Part shown: one piece after another, positions 1 to 13,026 of the stretch | Layout of the letters: the number at the start of each line of letters is the position of its first letter | Numbering within the stretch: the first letter of the stretch is position 1 | Source: Bugula neritina | Taxonomy: Eukaryota > Bryozoa > Gymnolaemata > Cheilostomatida > Bugulidae | Direction of reading: 5' to 3' | NCBI GenBank assembly: GCA_964035545.1 | Contig: OZ037767.1 | Span: 25,405,628 to 25,469,627, forward strand | DNA: 64,000 bases | The notes under the pieces: generated by a model | Told to the model about the DNA's origin: nothing | Databases searched by the model: none | What the model saw: only the letters and a program-made list of their open reading frames with translations | Made by a program: the position numbers and the translations under genes

Positions 1-3000
1 TCTGCTGCCAGTGCTGCCGTGACAGCTGAGTCACACTCTCTAGTCAGCTCATGATGCTCCCTGTAAACAAAGGGTCAAGGTCAAAGCTGGAAACGTGAAA
101 TTTTATTTGTTTTTCATGGAGTCTTTCTTATTTTTTTCAATGCAGCATCAATTATATACAGATTTTACAGTACTGAAAATATTTCATTAAATTTCTTTTA
201 TTAATATTTTCATGTGAATTTTTAGTAAAACAAAACATCAGATGGGTCATTTTACTTAATTTAGTACACACTGGATATCTTCAGTTTTTGGCTATTTTTC
301 ACAATTTAGCTGGTAATGAACATGGTTCTTTGGTCAAAACTAGTAAAACATCAATAAATACACCTAAATAATCAAAGTTCTTTTTAATTTTGCTTCATTT
401 CCCATGTTTTTCCCTAATTATTCAGCTAGTTTTGGTTACGGATCGTTACGGTTTTTTCGTAACGGTCTGCACATATAGAATATTAGGTGCATATGACAAT
501 GACCTGTGCTTTAATGTTGGGGAATCCCCTCCCAACCTTTTCTGTTATGCGTAGTTAAAACCAGCACATAAAAATACCACGTATAGTAAATTTCAGTGGA
601 TTTTGAGCAAACTTTAATGTTGGGTCATAATTTGCTGGTGTGTACTAAATGAAGTAAACTGACACAGATTCTAATAAATAAGAACCAGAACTTTCATGTA
701 GCTACAAATACATGCTCGAAATGACACTTTAATAACACAAAATTCAAACTAGTAGCAATTTTCAAAAATTGTGGCTGCAATGTTTTTCCTCCCCTCTCCC
801 ACATTAGCTTAATAGTGGAAGCCTTGAAGCACAAGCAGCACATTTGTGGGTATCTGGTATATATAGCGCTATTACGTTACACACTAGTGATGTAGCTGCT
901 TACGCTGACATGTGGGTGTACTCCTCCGCCAGTTGATCCATCATGTCCTGCAGCTCACATTCACTCTCGCTGTTATCTGTGGCTGTAGATGACACGATGA
1001 GTTTGGGACGGTTAGCGCAACGCTTCGATCTCGGAGGAGCTGATCGGGGGCGGCGTCTGTCCGCAGCGGCAGCACACAGGTCGGGATTATGACTCTTCAT
1101 CTTGGCTATCACGTTCTGCACATTGGTGCCCACCCGGTGACTAGGGGCTGTTGACTAAACCAAATATTGAACGGAATAATTATTAATAAGGAGAACAATT
1201 GGTAAATATAATTTCAGAATACAATAAGTAAAAAATAATTTTACAATTACAATTAGTAATTAGTTATGTATGATTCAGTGAATTAGCGTAACAGTAAAAT
1301 CTTAGTAACAAATTGGATAACATTATCATGTCTCCCCATATGCTAATTCAGTCAAGATTGTGTGCAGGATGCATGTCGCAGGACTTACTTGGCCGACAAC
1401 AAATGGAATATCAGCTAGGTTTAGCCTGTAGTGCTGTCCGGGCACAGGGTGGGGCGGTTTACACTTTTTAGGACGGCGCCTCTTTTTCTGCTTTGCTGGA
1501 GAATCAGGCTTATGTTTGTTGGGGGAGACGGGAGGGGAAAGCTTGTCTATGAGTATCTGATTTGTCTTTGCTGCACTCCGTAGCTACCAACAAACATGTC
1601 AGTCTATACCAAGCAGAGAGCGAAAAAGAAACTATTTTAAAAAAAATTCCAAGAATAAATATTTGAAGAAATAATTTTATGATAGAATCCCGATACATCC
1701 AGCTAGCCTACAGTTACACACATATCCAGCTAGCCTACAGTTACACACATATCCAGCTAGCCTACAGTTACACACATATCCAGCTAGCCTACAGTTACAC
1801 ACACATCCAGCTAGCCTACAGTTACACACACATCCAGCTAGCCTACAGTTACACACATATCCAGCTAGCCTACAGTTACACACATATCCAGCTAGCCTAC
1901 AGTTACACACATATCCAGCTAGCCTACAGTTACACACACATCCAGCTAGCCTACAGTTACACACACATCCAGCTAGCCTACAGTTACACACATATCCAGC
2001 TAGCCTACAGTTACACACATATCCAGCTAGCCTACAGTTACACACATATCCAGCTAGCCTACAGTTACACACACATCCAGCTAGCCTACAGTTACACACA
2101 CATCCAGCTAGCCTACAGTTACACACACATCCAGCTAGCCTACAGTTACACACATATCCAGCTAGCCTACAGTTACACACACATCCAGCTAGCCTACAGT
2201 TACACACACATCCAGCTAGCCTACAGTTACACACATATCCAGCTAGCCTACAGTTACACACATATCCAGCTAGCCTACAGTTACACACATATCCAGCTAG
2301 CCTACAGTTACACACACATCCAGCTAGCCTACAGTTACACACACATCCAGCTAGCCTACAGTTACACACACATCCAGCTAGCCTACAGTTACACACATAT
2401 CCAGCTAGCCTACAGTTACATACATATCCAGCTAGCCTACAGTTACACACACATCCAGCTAGCCTACAGTTACACACACATCCAGCTAGCCTACAGTTAC
2501 ACACACATCCAGCTAGCCTACAGTTACACACACATCCAGCTAGCCTACAGTTACACACACATCCAGCTAGCCTACAGTTACACACATATCAGTAACTCAC
2601 CTCAGCACTCAGGTTTGGAGACACAGATGCTCTCTGTTGGTTTCGAGTTTCTTCCAAGACTTTCTCCAAATCTCGAATACGGTTCTAATCAACAGAAAAA
2701 ACAAAGGTAAGTTACAAATAGAAATCCTTAGCTAACTTCTTTTTTTAGCAGCTTAAACGTAGTGCATGAGATGAAATTTCTCACTAAACCAGACAAAGAA
2801 AGAGCATACTCTACCTGAGCAAGAGCCTGGCTGGCCTGCAGACGTTGATGTTCTCTCTCCATCCCAGCTATCTTCTCCATCTGTAGCCTAAGTTCCTGGC
2901 CAGTGTTAGCACTGCGGAGACGCATCATTTGCTCGCTCCTCTCGTAAGCTAGCCGTTTCTCAGCCTCAGCTTCATTGAGCATTTTCCTCATGTACTCCAG

Positions 3001-6000
3001 CTGCTTGTCAAGCAGTTCACACCTCGAGTCTGCAGACCTCAGCTGCTCTTGTATGTCTGAGTACAATTTACAGTAAGCATGTATAATATAATACCACTGC
3101 GTTTATACGTTGTCAACAAATATCTAATCCTAAGCTAAATGTAATGATTATACAACAAGCAACCTTTCATTGACAATCCGTTGAATTAAACCTCCCAAGT
3201 CAGAAACTAACAACACAAATTTTAACAAAAAGTAACCAGAATTAAAACAGCTTATAATGATATCAAATAATGATCCCCAAATTAAAGCATACATTAGCAT
3301 AGTAAAGTTTCAACGCAATGTTAAGTGTATACACATTGAATCCCAAAGCCATGCTGCAATGCTGTTGCTACGATTCTATATTTAGTAACTAAAGTAATCA
3401 TAAACGATAATATTGTCAGCAAACAAAATTAAGAACAGCAGTGTGACCTTTTCAAAAGAATATTCATCAGTTAGCCAAAGCTACTTGCAACTGATCAAGT
3501 TCTATTACGTGTGAGTAATGACTAAACTACGAACTATACTATAATGGCTGCATTTTTATACTTGAAAAATAAAAGAAATATCGCAAGTTTAATTTGAATA
3601 CCATTTTGGTGTCTGGAACTACATCTGCCGGGTGACAAACCGGGAGATGTACGATAATCGCTAGTTTCAATTCGTGACCTTGGAGTTGTCCTTGGTGAAC
3701 AGTCTGCTCTCATTCGCTCAAGTGATTTCCTGTAGTAGGTTGTTTCTTTTGATAAACCTTTCAAATTCTCCTCAGCTGTAGTCCTTTCTACTTCGAGTGC
3801 TCTTATTCTATCCTGAATATTTTTTAGTGCATCCACAACATCTGAAAAATAAATCTTAACAACTGTGGCAATAATGATTAAGTCTACCGGACATTATTAT
3901 TGACTGAAATAGTCTAAGCTTTATTTACAACTAACAATATTTTTGAGATGATGGGGCTACTCAGTTTATTGAACCCTCTTCAATTAACCTGCTACAGAAT
4001 GTCTAGTCAGTAATTCTACGCCCCTGTTTAATAGAACTGACTCCATGTTGTTTATAGAATTACTGGATGGCTGATTTACATAACAGCTCTTGAAAGCATC
4101 ATTTATTATATAACTTTGAAAACATTTTATATGACTTTCAAATTCCAAAGCAAGAGCTGAAACTACCTGGAACAAATATATCAAAATAAAAACTACTGTT
4201 GAATATAACTAGTGGTGACATTACTAAACATTAAAAAGAGTTTCTATTATAGTTTCTGGAATGGTAATTAATGGCCAACTCAACTCATATCACATCATAT
4301 TATATGAAAGTTAGAAGAATAAACATTGAAATAGCTGGAGACCGCAAACTCACAGCAACATATTTTCTACTTTAGCAGCTGCAAACAAAGCTACAATGTT
4401 GACATGTGCAGGTAGCCCCAAGACTGATTAGCATTAAAACATACACCCATAGTAAGTTATACAACATATTAACCACGCAACAACAAAGCTGCAACAGAGT
4501 TATATTCAAAATGAATAAAATAACACTATACCCTCTGTATTACATACATGTTAGTAGCTCACAAAACAATTGTCATTGTATATATTTTAGAATTTGCAGT
4601 ACAATACATCAAAAGACTTATTGACTTATAAAAATTTGCATAGCTACAGTTTTTGAGCTATATTCAAAGCTGACCACTTTTACAATACACATCATGTATA
4701 AAAAATACCAACATGGAATTTCACTTATTTTTTGGATAACTCAACTTAAAAACTAGATATTGATAAAGGGAGCTACCGAGTTTAGAATACCATTTTCCTA
4801 TCTTGCATCCCCACCATACACAACAATTGCAAACTAGCAACATTATTCTTAGGAAGCCATAAATTCTGCCGACAACTTTACACATGAAACAGCTTTGTCA
4901 TACCAGCTGAGAGTTAAAAGAAGTATAATTTCAACTAGAGAAAGTTATGTTACTATCTTACTGTCTCGCTGGCTGGTAGGTAAACCTCGCGAAGGTGAAG
5001 TTGACTCTCTCCAGTTATGCCGATGTGTGTCTATTAAACCCTTGCTGGGAGTTTGAAATACAGACGCTTCATCTGAATCCAGCACCACTGGGGCACTCCG
5101 AGAGGGCTAGAACACATGTAGAACTGTAAAGTACTAAGGCTGTAGTAATTTGTCCTTGTAAGGAATCAAAATTGTGTTTTTAATATCAGATCATAAAGAT
5201 AGAAAGAGAATGTATGCAAAAGTTGAGAAATTATTTTGTTGCTCACTACATACTTCTCTCAGCATTTTGATTCTCACAAAGATTGCAAGTATGACCTAAT
5301 GCTAGATTTTTATGGTATAGGTAAACTTACTAAAAGCATTATGAATTTTAAATGTTTGAAAAAAGTTGTGATAACTATGGATTGAAAAGGTACTTGTAAT
5401 GTGTAGTGTTTAAATAAGTGGGGCAAGGAAGCTATTTCTGTTTATTGTATTAATGTAGCAAAAAATAGGTGACATCAACAACAGTACATGTGATTTACTG
5501 TGTTTTGTGCATGATCACTATTATGAAGTTTATAATCGGACTAATTTCTATTAAAAACTATAACAATTTAATCTCTTGCTGATTTTATAATATAATATTT
5601 GTCAATAAACCATCAATGTATTATTTAATATTTCCATAACAACAACCACAATCTTTAGAATGCTACTAATACAAATATGTGCAAAAATCACACAAGTACA
5701 CAGTACACAGACACACACATACACACAAAGAATAATAACAATGATAACCATAGCAACATAAGTATGAACACTGGTACCAAGTCTCAGAAAAAGTAGATGT
5801 TCATAATGTTAGTCCGATTGGTACTCAGTCTCGCACTCATAATCATAATGGCAGTTATATAAATAACTTGTGAATGCTTAATCGGGCTAACATTAACAGG
5901 AAAACCATCAAATTTAACTTTGAAGTCAATCTAATAGCAGTATGAAAATTATATTTACTTATACTATTAACCATCATTATGCCACATAATGTGCATCACA

Positions 6001-6363
6001 ATGACATTGATAATTAAATAATATAAGTTAAAGTATAACCATCAACTTCAAGTCCATCATGATTGCTATTACTATTAGTATTAGTATTAATATTATCATT
6101 ATGATTAAATCATTAATCAATAATGAATAATGTTATACTATATTTATCCATGAGAGTTTTAGACAATTTATCTACCTAATAATTAGAATATATACTTTCA
6201 TTTTTATTTTATTAACAAACTGAAACTCATTCTCAAAGTCAAAACAAAACTTCAGCAACTACAAGAGTGCATTAACATTTAAAACTAAAATATGACTTTC
6301 AATTTGAGTTTCTGTATCACTTAGACTTAGAGTTTGACTTACAGTTTTATAGAGGTCCTCCAT
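1..6363 (-). CDS. CEP57: CEP57-family centrosomal coiled-coil protein (3' end outside window)
   Basis: Centrosomal and microtubule-binding scaffold; in vertebrates CEP57 works with CEP63 and CEP152 at the centriole. Eight exons with matching phases: 6343-6363 (start, MEDLYKT), 4962-5106, 3602-3841, 2815-3056, 2601-2684, 1389-1583, 904-1154 and 1-60, about 412 residues so far. Residues ~56-245 are a long coiled coil that follows human CEP57 closely, for example [14 protein letters not shown] and [13 protein letters not shown]. Exon 1389-1583 is basic ([10 protein letters not shown]) and then reads [14 protein letters not shown], which opens the conserved C-terminal microtubule-binding domain; 904-1154 continues with [17 protein letters not shown]. 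There is no stop codon: exon 904-1154 ends on a GTAAGC donor and continues into 1-60, which runs off the window. CEP57L1 is the alternative name; invertebrates usually have one copy. The start exon is only 21 bp and is the least certain part. Confidence 0.88.
1697..2592. repeat. 27-bp minisatellite, about 33 copies, in a CEP57 intron
   Basis: About 33 near-identical copies of a 27-bp unit (ccagctagcctacagttaca followed by cacatat or cacacat). The only frequent change is one T/C difference, and the two versions occur in runs. The array fills the intron between CEP57 exons 2601-2684 and 1389-1583 and stops about 10 bases from the splice donor at 2600. Since 27 is a multiple of three and the unit has no stop, it reads open on both strands; this is not evidence for a protein. 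Confidence 0.97.
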
Positions 6364-6720
6364 TTACAAGACGATGCTTGACATTTTCACAACAAAACCC
6401 TTCAAGAATAAGTTCCGAGATGTATCAAGAGATTGTAAAAACTATCTGTTTTAAATAGAATAGTATTTGTGACGTACGTGTATCAATATGAATTTATTTA
6501 TAATTATCACAATGCTACTCATGGTTTCTAATGAAGCTTTATTGTCATCCGGGTTGGAAAGCCGCTTCCTTTTTTAAATTTCAATTCATTGATTGGACAG
6601 AAACAGTACGCATGCTTATAAGCGTTTCCGATCATTAGTGATTCACTCTGCTACTAGTTCTACTAACCACTGCTATCAGTCTTCTAATTTGGTCATTTAA
6701 TAGTTTTAATTTTTAGCATC
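6364..6720. promoter_or_regulatory. Bidirectional promoter interval between CEP57 and FAM76
   Basis: Only 357 bp separate the CEP57 start codon (minus) from the FAM76 start codon (plus), so the two genes almost certainly share a promoter. I see no convincing TATA box. Low-complexity ATT/ACT-rich sequence lies on both sides, in the first intron of each gene. The layout, not a motif, is the evidence. Confidence 0.7.
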
Positions 6721-9700
6721 ATGTCTCAAACACTGACATTATTTGCTTGTACAACATGCCATAATAAATTTCCCTTTGAATCCCTGATTGGTTCGTCTAT
6801 GAAATGCAGTGTAAGTCACTATCAGTATCAAATAATCAATTTTAATTAAATCATTTAATGATTTATAATCAAATTGAAATTGAAATTGAATTTCAATTTG
6901 AATATAGTATTAATACTGACTATGACTAAGTTTGTAACACTAACTGTGTAAGACTAAACGTAATACTAAATGCAATTAATAGTAACACAAATATACGTAG
7001 TAATAGTAATACTACTACTACTAGTACTAGTAGAACTAGACGTCGTAGTTTAACTTTAAGTTTAAGTAAAATAAAAACTAAAAGTAGACTACATTTTTAT
7101 TTTCATTTTGATTTAACTAATTGTTACATTAAGTTTAGGACTTAAATTCAACATGCCATGACTAATCTCTGTCAATACTCATACAGATAAACTGATGGTA
7201 ATACTAATACTGATTCTCATAGTCAGTCTCCTATTGATAGTGACACTGTGTTTTAGCACATACTGATACTACTGATATTTGGACTAGTTTAACTTTAAGT
7301 TTGTTTTTTGCATTGTAGCCAATTTAATGAAAAATGACAATATGTTTATGCTAAGACTTCGCAGTAAAGAGGGTAAATCTAAATTGCATCTGTCAACAAG
7401 CTAACTAGTTACCACAGTTAAAATACTAAGTTTATTAGTTATCTGATAGCTATCATTCTGTGCAATCAATTTTTCTGTCACTGACTACATCATGATCATG
7501 TCAAAAAATTGACCACATCAACTGCACTTTAGAGTTATTATAAATATGTGATTATAGGCTTGCCAAAAGGGGAGCAATAAGGTGTATGGGCCCACAGTTT
7601 GTACTTATTGTAGAGAAGAATTCACAGGGTAAGTTGCATTCATTTGTATCTATATTATAGATGTGATGTAAATATATTGTCACTGTTCATATAATATGCC
7701 CTACATGCATGTGTAGTGTGACAATATTGTTTATGGTAACCCCACTATCAACACTTCTCCTTATATTTCTCACTTAGTTGCAAATAATCTTACCTTACAA
7801 CTTGATGACTAATAAATTAAAGTTTTTATGCTTTTCATACCGCCATGAATCAATAAACTTTTAGATATTTATAGGGGGAGTGACTCCAATTCAATATGTT
7901 CAAAGTGCACTGCCAATGTGAAGCAATATGGAAAGGTAAAATCTATTATGAATGTGTTTTACTACTTGACAATTGCCAATCAGGTGGATTATGTTGCCAA
8001 AAAGGAAATAGACTATTAAAAATTTATTGGTTATTCTTTCAGCCCAGAGCCTGTGAAATATGTAATGTCATAGCGGCCTTCATTGGTAACAAGTGTAAGC
8101 GATGTGTGGTGTCGGAGAGCAAGTGGGGGGCACCTGTTACCTGTCAGCAGTGTAAACAAAAGTGTGCTTTCAACAGAGATAGAGAAAGTAAGCAAAAGGT
8201 AATGTAGGCAAGTCTGTAGTTTGTTAGTAGTCTGTCTGTGTAAGTTGGTAGACTGTATTATTATCAGTAGCTGAGTTATATTGTTTGTGTAGCTTAATGA
8301 AGTTGAATATAAGTGTTCATGGCCTCTGGTCCAATAATAACAGTGCTGAGTTGATATCAATATGCTCACTGGCAACTGGTAATTTAGCAGGTAAACAGTA
8401 AAGTACTCTGCTGGCTGTGCACTATTGCCTACAAGAAAGTGCTCTCTAAGGCCAAGAGGATGGAAAGTGCAGAGGGTCAGCTGCATAAACGCAAAGCTGA
8501 TCCTTTTTCTCTTGGAAAATCACATTCTCGCAGGTTTGTTACAGAGTTCACAAGCTGCTCTTAGATCGTTTAAATGAAATGTTATTCAACTGTAGCATAG
8601 TAATGTATTACTCTTAGTTCTTGGCTAATCATAAGTAATCACTGATAGTTATGACTTTGCTGTCATAACATCTTATATTGTCAAATTTGTTTGTTTAGAG
8701 TTTGTAGTCAAATTTTACAGACAAAATACAATAAGTGAATATGATACATCTAATAATGTGTCTTGTAAAATTAATTTCTTCTTTATCAAGTGTGGAGCTT
8801 TCAGGGATGTTCTTCTATTCATTTCGTATTCAAACACTTGACACTGCTGGTATATAATTTTATCAGTTGAGCTGTGTTCGTCTATTTACAGCAAACCGGA
8901 GAGTCATCAGTCCAAGAAAAGCAAATCATCCACCAGCAAAACGGATAATCTAAACAGTGTTTCACCCCACGGGTAAGAATTACAGAATTTTATGTCTGCT
9001 TGCTATCTACTAGTCTGTATGGGTTAAGCAGCCATTCATTGTTGTCTATGTTTACATTTCTGTCTTCTTTCCTATCATCATTACTTATCTCACATTTGTG
9101 ACTGGTGTTGTTTCTAAGGCAATAATCTCTGAAAAATTTTAAGAATTAAAATATCTTGTGATCATTATGTTGTAGTCTTTTGGCTTCTTAAAACAAATCT
9201 TGGTGTTCAAATGTTTTTATCAAAATATATTATCATGTTATAATAATCAGGCACATCAATATTCCTTCAAAATAAAACACTTCTGACATTGTTGTTTTAA
9301 AGCGAACCTTAAGACTTATGTATTCACAACATCTAAATTTTCATAAATTTCTAATTGTCCTTGAACTGTATCTGATTCCAAGCAATTCATATATTGTCCA
9401 CTTTAAACAGATGGGTTGTGGCCAGAAAAATTTACATTCTGTCAATCAGACTTGACATAACTGAACATGGTTGGCTAGATCTCGTCTTTTATCTGTAACA
9501 CACAGTTTAATATACCCGACTAGATCCCCTCATCTTAATGTTGTAAAAATTTTGTTTGCAATTTTCAGCAATGAGAATGCGGCCAATGGCTACCTACATG
9601 ATTTGAATATCGTATTAGTGACACAACTCCAAGAAGAGGTGGAATCTCTTAAAAAAACTGTAGCAGCTAAAGATAAAGAGCTGATAGAAAAGGAAAGGAA

Positions 9701-10269
9701 GGTATATGAATAATTATAAACGTAATAATGTTGATTTTTTATTTCCCCTGAAGATGTTTGCTGTGTAATTGCTATGATCACATATATGCATGTAGATGAC
9801 TGAGTTTAAAACACTGAAAATGGAGACAGACAAAGCACACAGAGAAAAGATATCATCGATGCAAGCGATGTATACAAATACTATTGAAAGCTTGCAAGTA
9901 TGTGATATGATACGGAAGATTTTGTCAGTTTTGCATGTGATAACGTATTTTCAGGTTTAATATCACTGCTACAATATCAATTAAACAGTTTCAAGCCATT
10001 TTGCTTGACAAGTTGTTCTACGTCAAGTTTTAGTGTATGTCTTTGTAGTTTTCAGTTTGACTGTATTAGTGTAACCAGTGTGTGTTTGAATCAATATTAT
10101 TTACCAAACGTGGGAAGCATCTTTATTTTTACTACTATTCTCTTCATTTTATGATTTACTGGTTTGAATTTTTCAGCAAAAGAACACAGAGTACCTTAAG
10201 CAAATAGCTGCTTTATCAAAGGCTAATAAACGTGGTCCTTCTACTGTTACGAGCAGCAACGGCATTTGA
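6721..10269 (+). CDS. FAM76: FAM76 family protein (Cys-rich N-terminus, coiled-coil C-terminus)
   Basis: Ortholog of vertebrate FAM76A/FAM76B, nuclear proteins; FAM76B is reported in nuclear speckles. Nine exons: 6721-6810, 7558-7628, 7875-7935, 8043-8198, 8391-8533, 8892-8972, 9569-9701, 9796-9897 and ~10178-10269, about 309 aa, close to human FAM76A. The N-terminal ~150 residues hold regular Cys pairs (FACTTC, CTYC, CSKC, CEIC, CKRC, CQQCKQKC, CWLC), which look like metal-binding treble-clef or zinc-ribbon units, and include the family hallmark IAAFIGNKCKRC. A Ser/Lys-rich linker of ~50 residues follows, then a coiled coil (LQEEVESLKK). The poly-His tract of vertebrate FAM76B is absent. Exon 9 coordinates may be off by one or two bases. 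Its divergent neighbour is CEP57, as I recall it being beside FAM76B in human. Confidence 0.93.
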
Positions 10270-11914
10270 ATCTATCAGATAAGTCTACGTAACCTCTGTT
10301 ATAGTAGGTTATATCAATTAACATGCACCTCATTATTTGTATAAATTGAGTTTTTATGCAATTAAGCAATTAACATATTTGTAATCTCATTATTCTGCTT
10401 TTTTAATACGATGTTTTAATATTCATTTTGTGCACAACTATTACGCCACATACTATTTTAATCCATGCATATTTAATGTGCCAGTTTACAGTTTTACGAG
10501 TAAGTTGTAGCAATAACATAGGTTTTGGGTTTATTTGTTTTTTCTTATACTTGTACTCTAGTAACTTAATATGATGCTATTTAAGACAATTATTTTAATA
10601 TGCCCGGCTTTAATCAATATTCTTTATTGTGTTTTACTTGCAACTTGTTCTATTATTTTGATATGTTTCTTATTCTATTTATGGTAATATCTACTGTAAT
10701 TTATCAATATTGTATTCATTCATTAGAACTGTACTGAGAGAGTAACAAATCAAAATACTGGCATTTTAAATTTTAAGCTTTATTATTAAAAGTATTTAGC
10801 TGATATATCAGAAAAAAGGGAGCTGTATCATTTTGAACTGACATCATTTTGAAAATCTCATTTTCTCCTAATTTTTTGAGCCATAACACTGGGTACAAGA
10901 CAAACATCTTGGTTTAGAAGCCATATTTATTATTCAATGAGCTCTCTCTCTCTCGCTGCATAATGTTGACAAAACCTTAGAATTGTTGATATTGGTGGAC
11001 TACACAAATCATTTTGGCCAAACTATTGTTCTTGTTATTGTATTTAACTTCACATATACTGATATCACTAGTTCTATTTCTTGACCCTACTGTGCATTCA
11101 AAGTTTTTTTTACCACTGGTTAATGTTTTTGATGGAGTTTATTACTGAATATTCAACCACAATCACCTATTTACCATTTTCTTCAATAAATGTTAATCTT
11201 CATGAGCTAGGTTACATTGTTATATTTTTCTTCACCGCTGCTATTAAAATTGTCACATAATCTCCTATAAAGTTACACAATGCTATTTTATTTTATATTA
11301 AAGTTTTTGTGGCTGTATTTTTGACATTAAAGTCGCTTGAGATATCACTTTGTACTGCTGATTATTGCAGCAATAATATTTCTTTTATATTGCAATTGAA
11401 CTCCAAAGCCTCATTTAATGAGAAGCTCTAAAAATAATTTTCTGTTTCATTTTAGAAACGTAATTATTAATTAATTTGCTTAGCTGCTTTCTGAATGATG
11501 CATTTTATCACACAATCTCCCTGTCACTCTAATTTTAGATAAATAATTTAAAGTTTTATTGATTTTAAGTGTATAGGGAAATCAATAACTAAAGAGGGTA
11601 TGACTTAGCTAATGCAGCTAATATAATTTATATAATATAAATGAAATCTTCACTGAATATGAATAAATTGATCACAGGACCTAGTGTAGTGTAGTGTACT
11701 CTTCTGGCATTTTGCATGACGCTGATACTCTGTGGGAAATTACGCAGCTGATTTTTAATTAGTAATAATAAGCTATAGCATTGCTAGCTGTAAAGACAGA
11801 GTAAGGAATGAATAGTAAATACTAGATACTGACTAATAGTTTAAATAGAACGAAGGGGTAATCTATAGAACATTTAGTATATTGAAGTACATTCAGATTG
11901 AATGCTGGTTCAAA
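10270..11914. other. Intergenic, 1.6 kb, AT-rich
   Basis: This holds the FAM76 3' UTR and spacer. I see no coding potential longer than background and no repeat beyond a short ctctctctct run near 10940. The promoter of the small gene at 11915 must lie here, but I cannot place it. Confidence 0.6.
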
Positions 11915-13026
11915 ATGACACAGGTACGTAATCTACATTCCCACATCCGTAGTTTTTGCTTTATTGCTAATAGCTTATATAGATAGGCTACTACTTTGAA
12001 TGATGATAAATATTGATACACATAGATTTTAAAAAATACCTACAAGAAAAGTAACGCAATTTGAACTTTTTTACATGTGATTATCCAATTTATGTTGGTT
12101 TGAAGCTTATTTTCAGGATATACACATCTGACAAGATAGGTTGACATTTCTCTTGGACCTTCTCAAGTTTCATTAGTACAGGTTTATGGCTGCTTACAAA
12201 GTAGCAACTTTTAATTTTTTTTTCTCATTGCATAGTTTACTTGAGATACTTTTCAATAGATTTAACAACTTTACTTGTAGACTATAGATCTTGTTTTCTG
12301 TGATTATCTGGTGCAAGCAGATATGCCATAAAATGCTTTCACACTTCCAATTTAAATATGAATACACAATGTATGTATTAGAACTTGTATGTGATTATTT
12401 TATATGCATGATAGTAGGTTTCTGAAAACCTGCTCGACTATCTTACAAACCTGCCTGATTTTTCTTCAATAGGTAATTATAAAGTTTTTTGCGGTATTTG
12501 CAACAGTAACACGCCCCCATATTAGTAAGCAAACAGTAGATTTTTTAAATGTAGGGTGAAAATCAAATAGGTATTCTGAACACATGCTATTGGGATATAT
12601 GCATCACATTTTTCAGTCTTTCTTTATACCTATAATACAATCAGCATTGTAAACTATTTTAAGAGTTGTGTACCCTTTTGTAAAAAATGTATCCCAATTA
12701 TTTTTTTATAGCAAACTGGCCCAGGAACAGAAGAAATAAATGCTACAATTAAAAACTTGCAACAACAGAAATCTTTTGAAGTAACTTTAAATGGTATAGA
12801 AAAAGAATATAAGAAAGCTGTGAAACGAAACTACTTTCATTGGCTAGAATCTCTTGAACAACTGCGTCATGATAGGAAAGTGAGCAAAGCTGTACAGCAT
12901 TTCTCTGAAGCACAGTGGAAACAGACCCGTCAAGCTAACAAGGAAGCAAAATCAAATATTTTCATGAAAAAGGCTAAAGCAGAAAAAAGAAAAACCATGC
13001 TTCATAAAAAAGGGCACAACAACTAA
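11915..13026 (+). CDS. Small uncharacterised coiled-coil protein, two exons, 107 aa
   Basis: I do not recognise this protein. The main exon (12712-13026, acceptor TTTATAG) encodes 104 residues ending in TAA. An in-frame first exon ATG ACA CAG at 11915-11923 with a good GTACGT donor gives MTQ and joins in phase 0, for 107 aa in total. The product is highly charged and probably all alpha-helical, with patches such as IEKEYKKAVKRNYFHWLESL in the middle and a strongly basic C-terminal third (MKKAKAEKRKTMLHKKG). No signal peptide, membrane segment or Cys motif is visible. It lies between FAM76 (same strand) and Akirin (convergent). The 3-codon first exon is inferred from splice signals only; a different 5' exon is possible. 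Small axonemal or centrosomal proteins often look like this, but that is a guess. Confidence 0.55.

Noticed and set aside
1677-2710. Long open frames on both strands with 9-residue repeats
   Set aside because: They are the 27-bp intronic array read in two directions; a stop-free unit with a period divisible by three always gives this.
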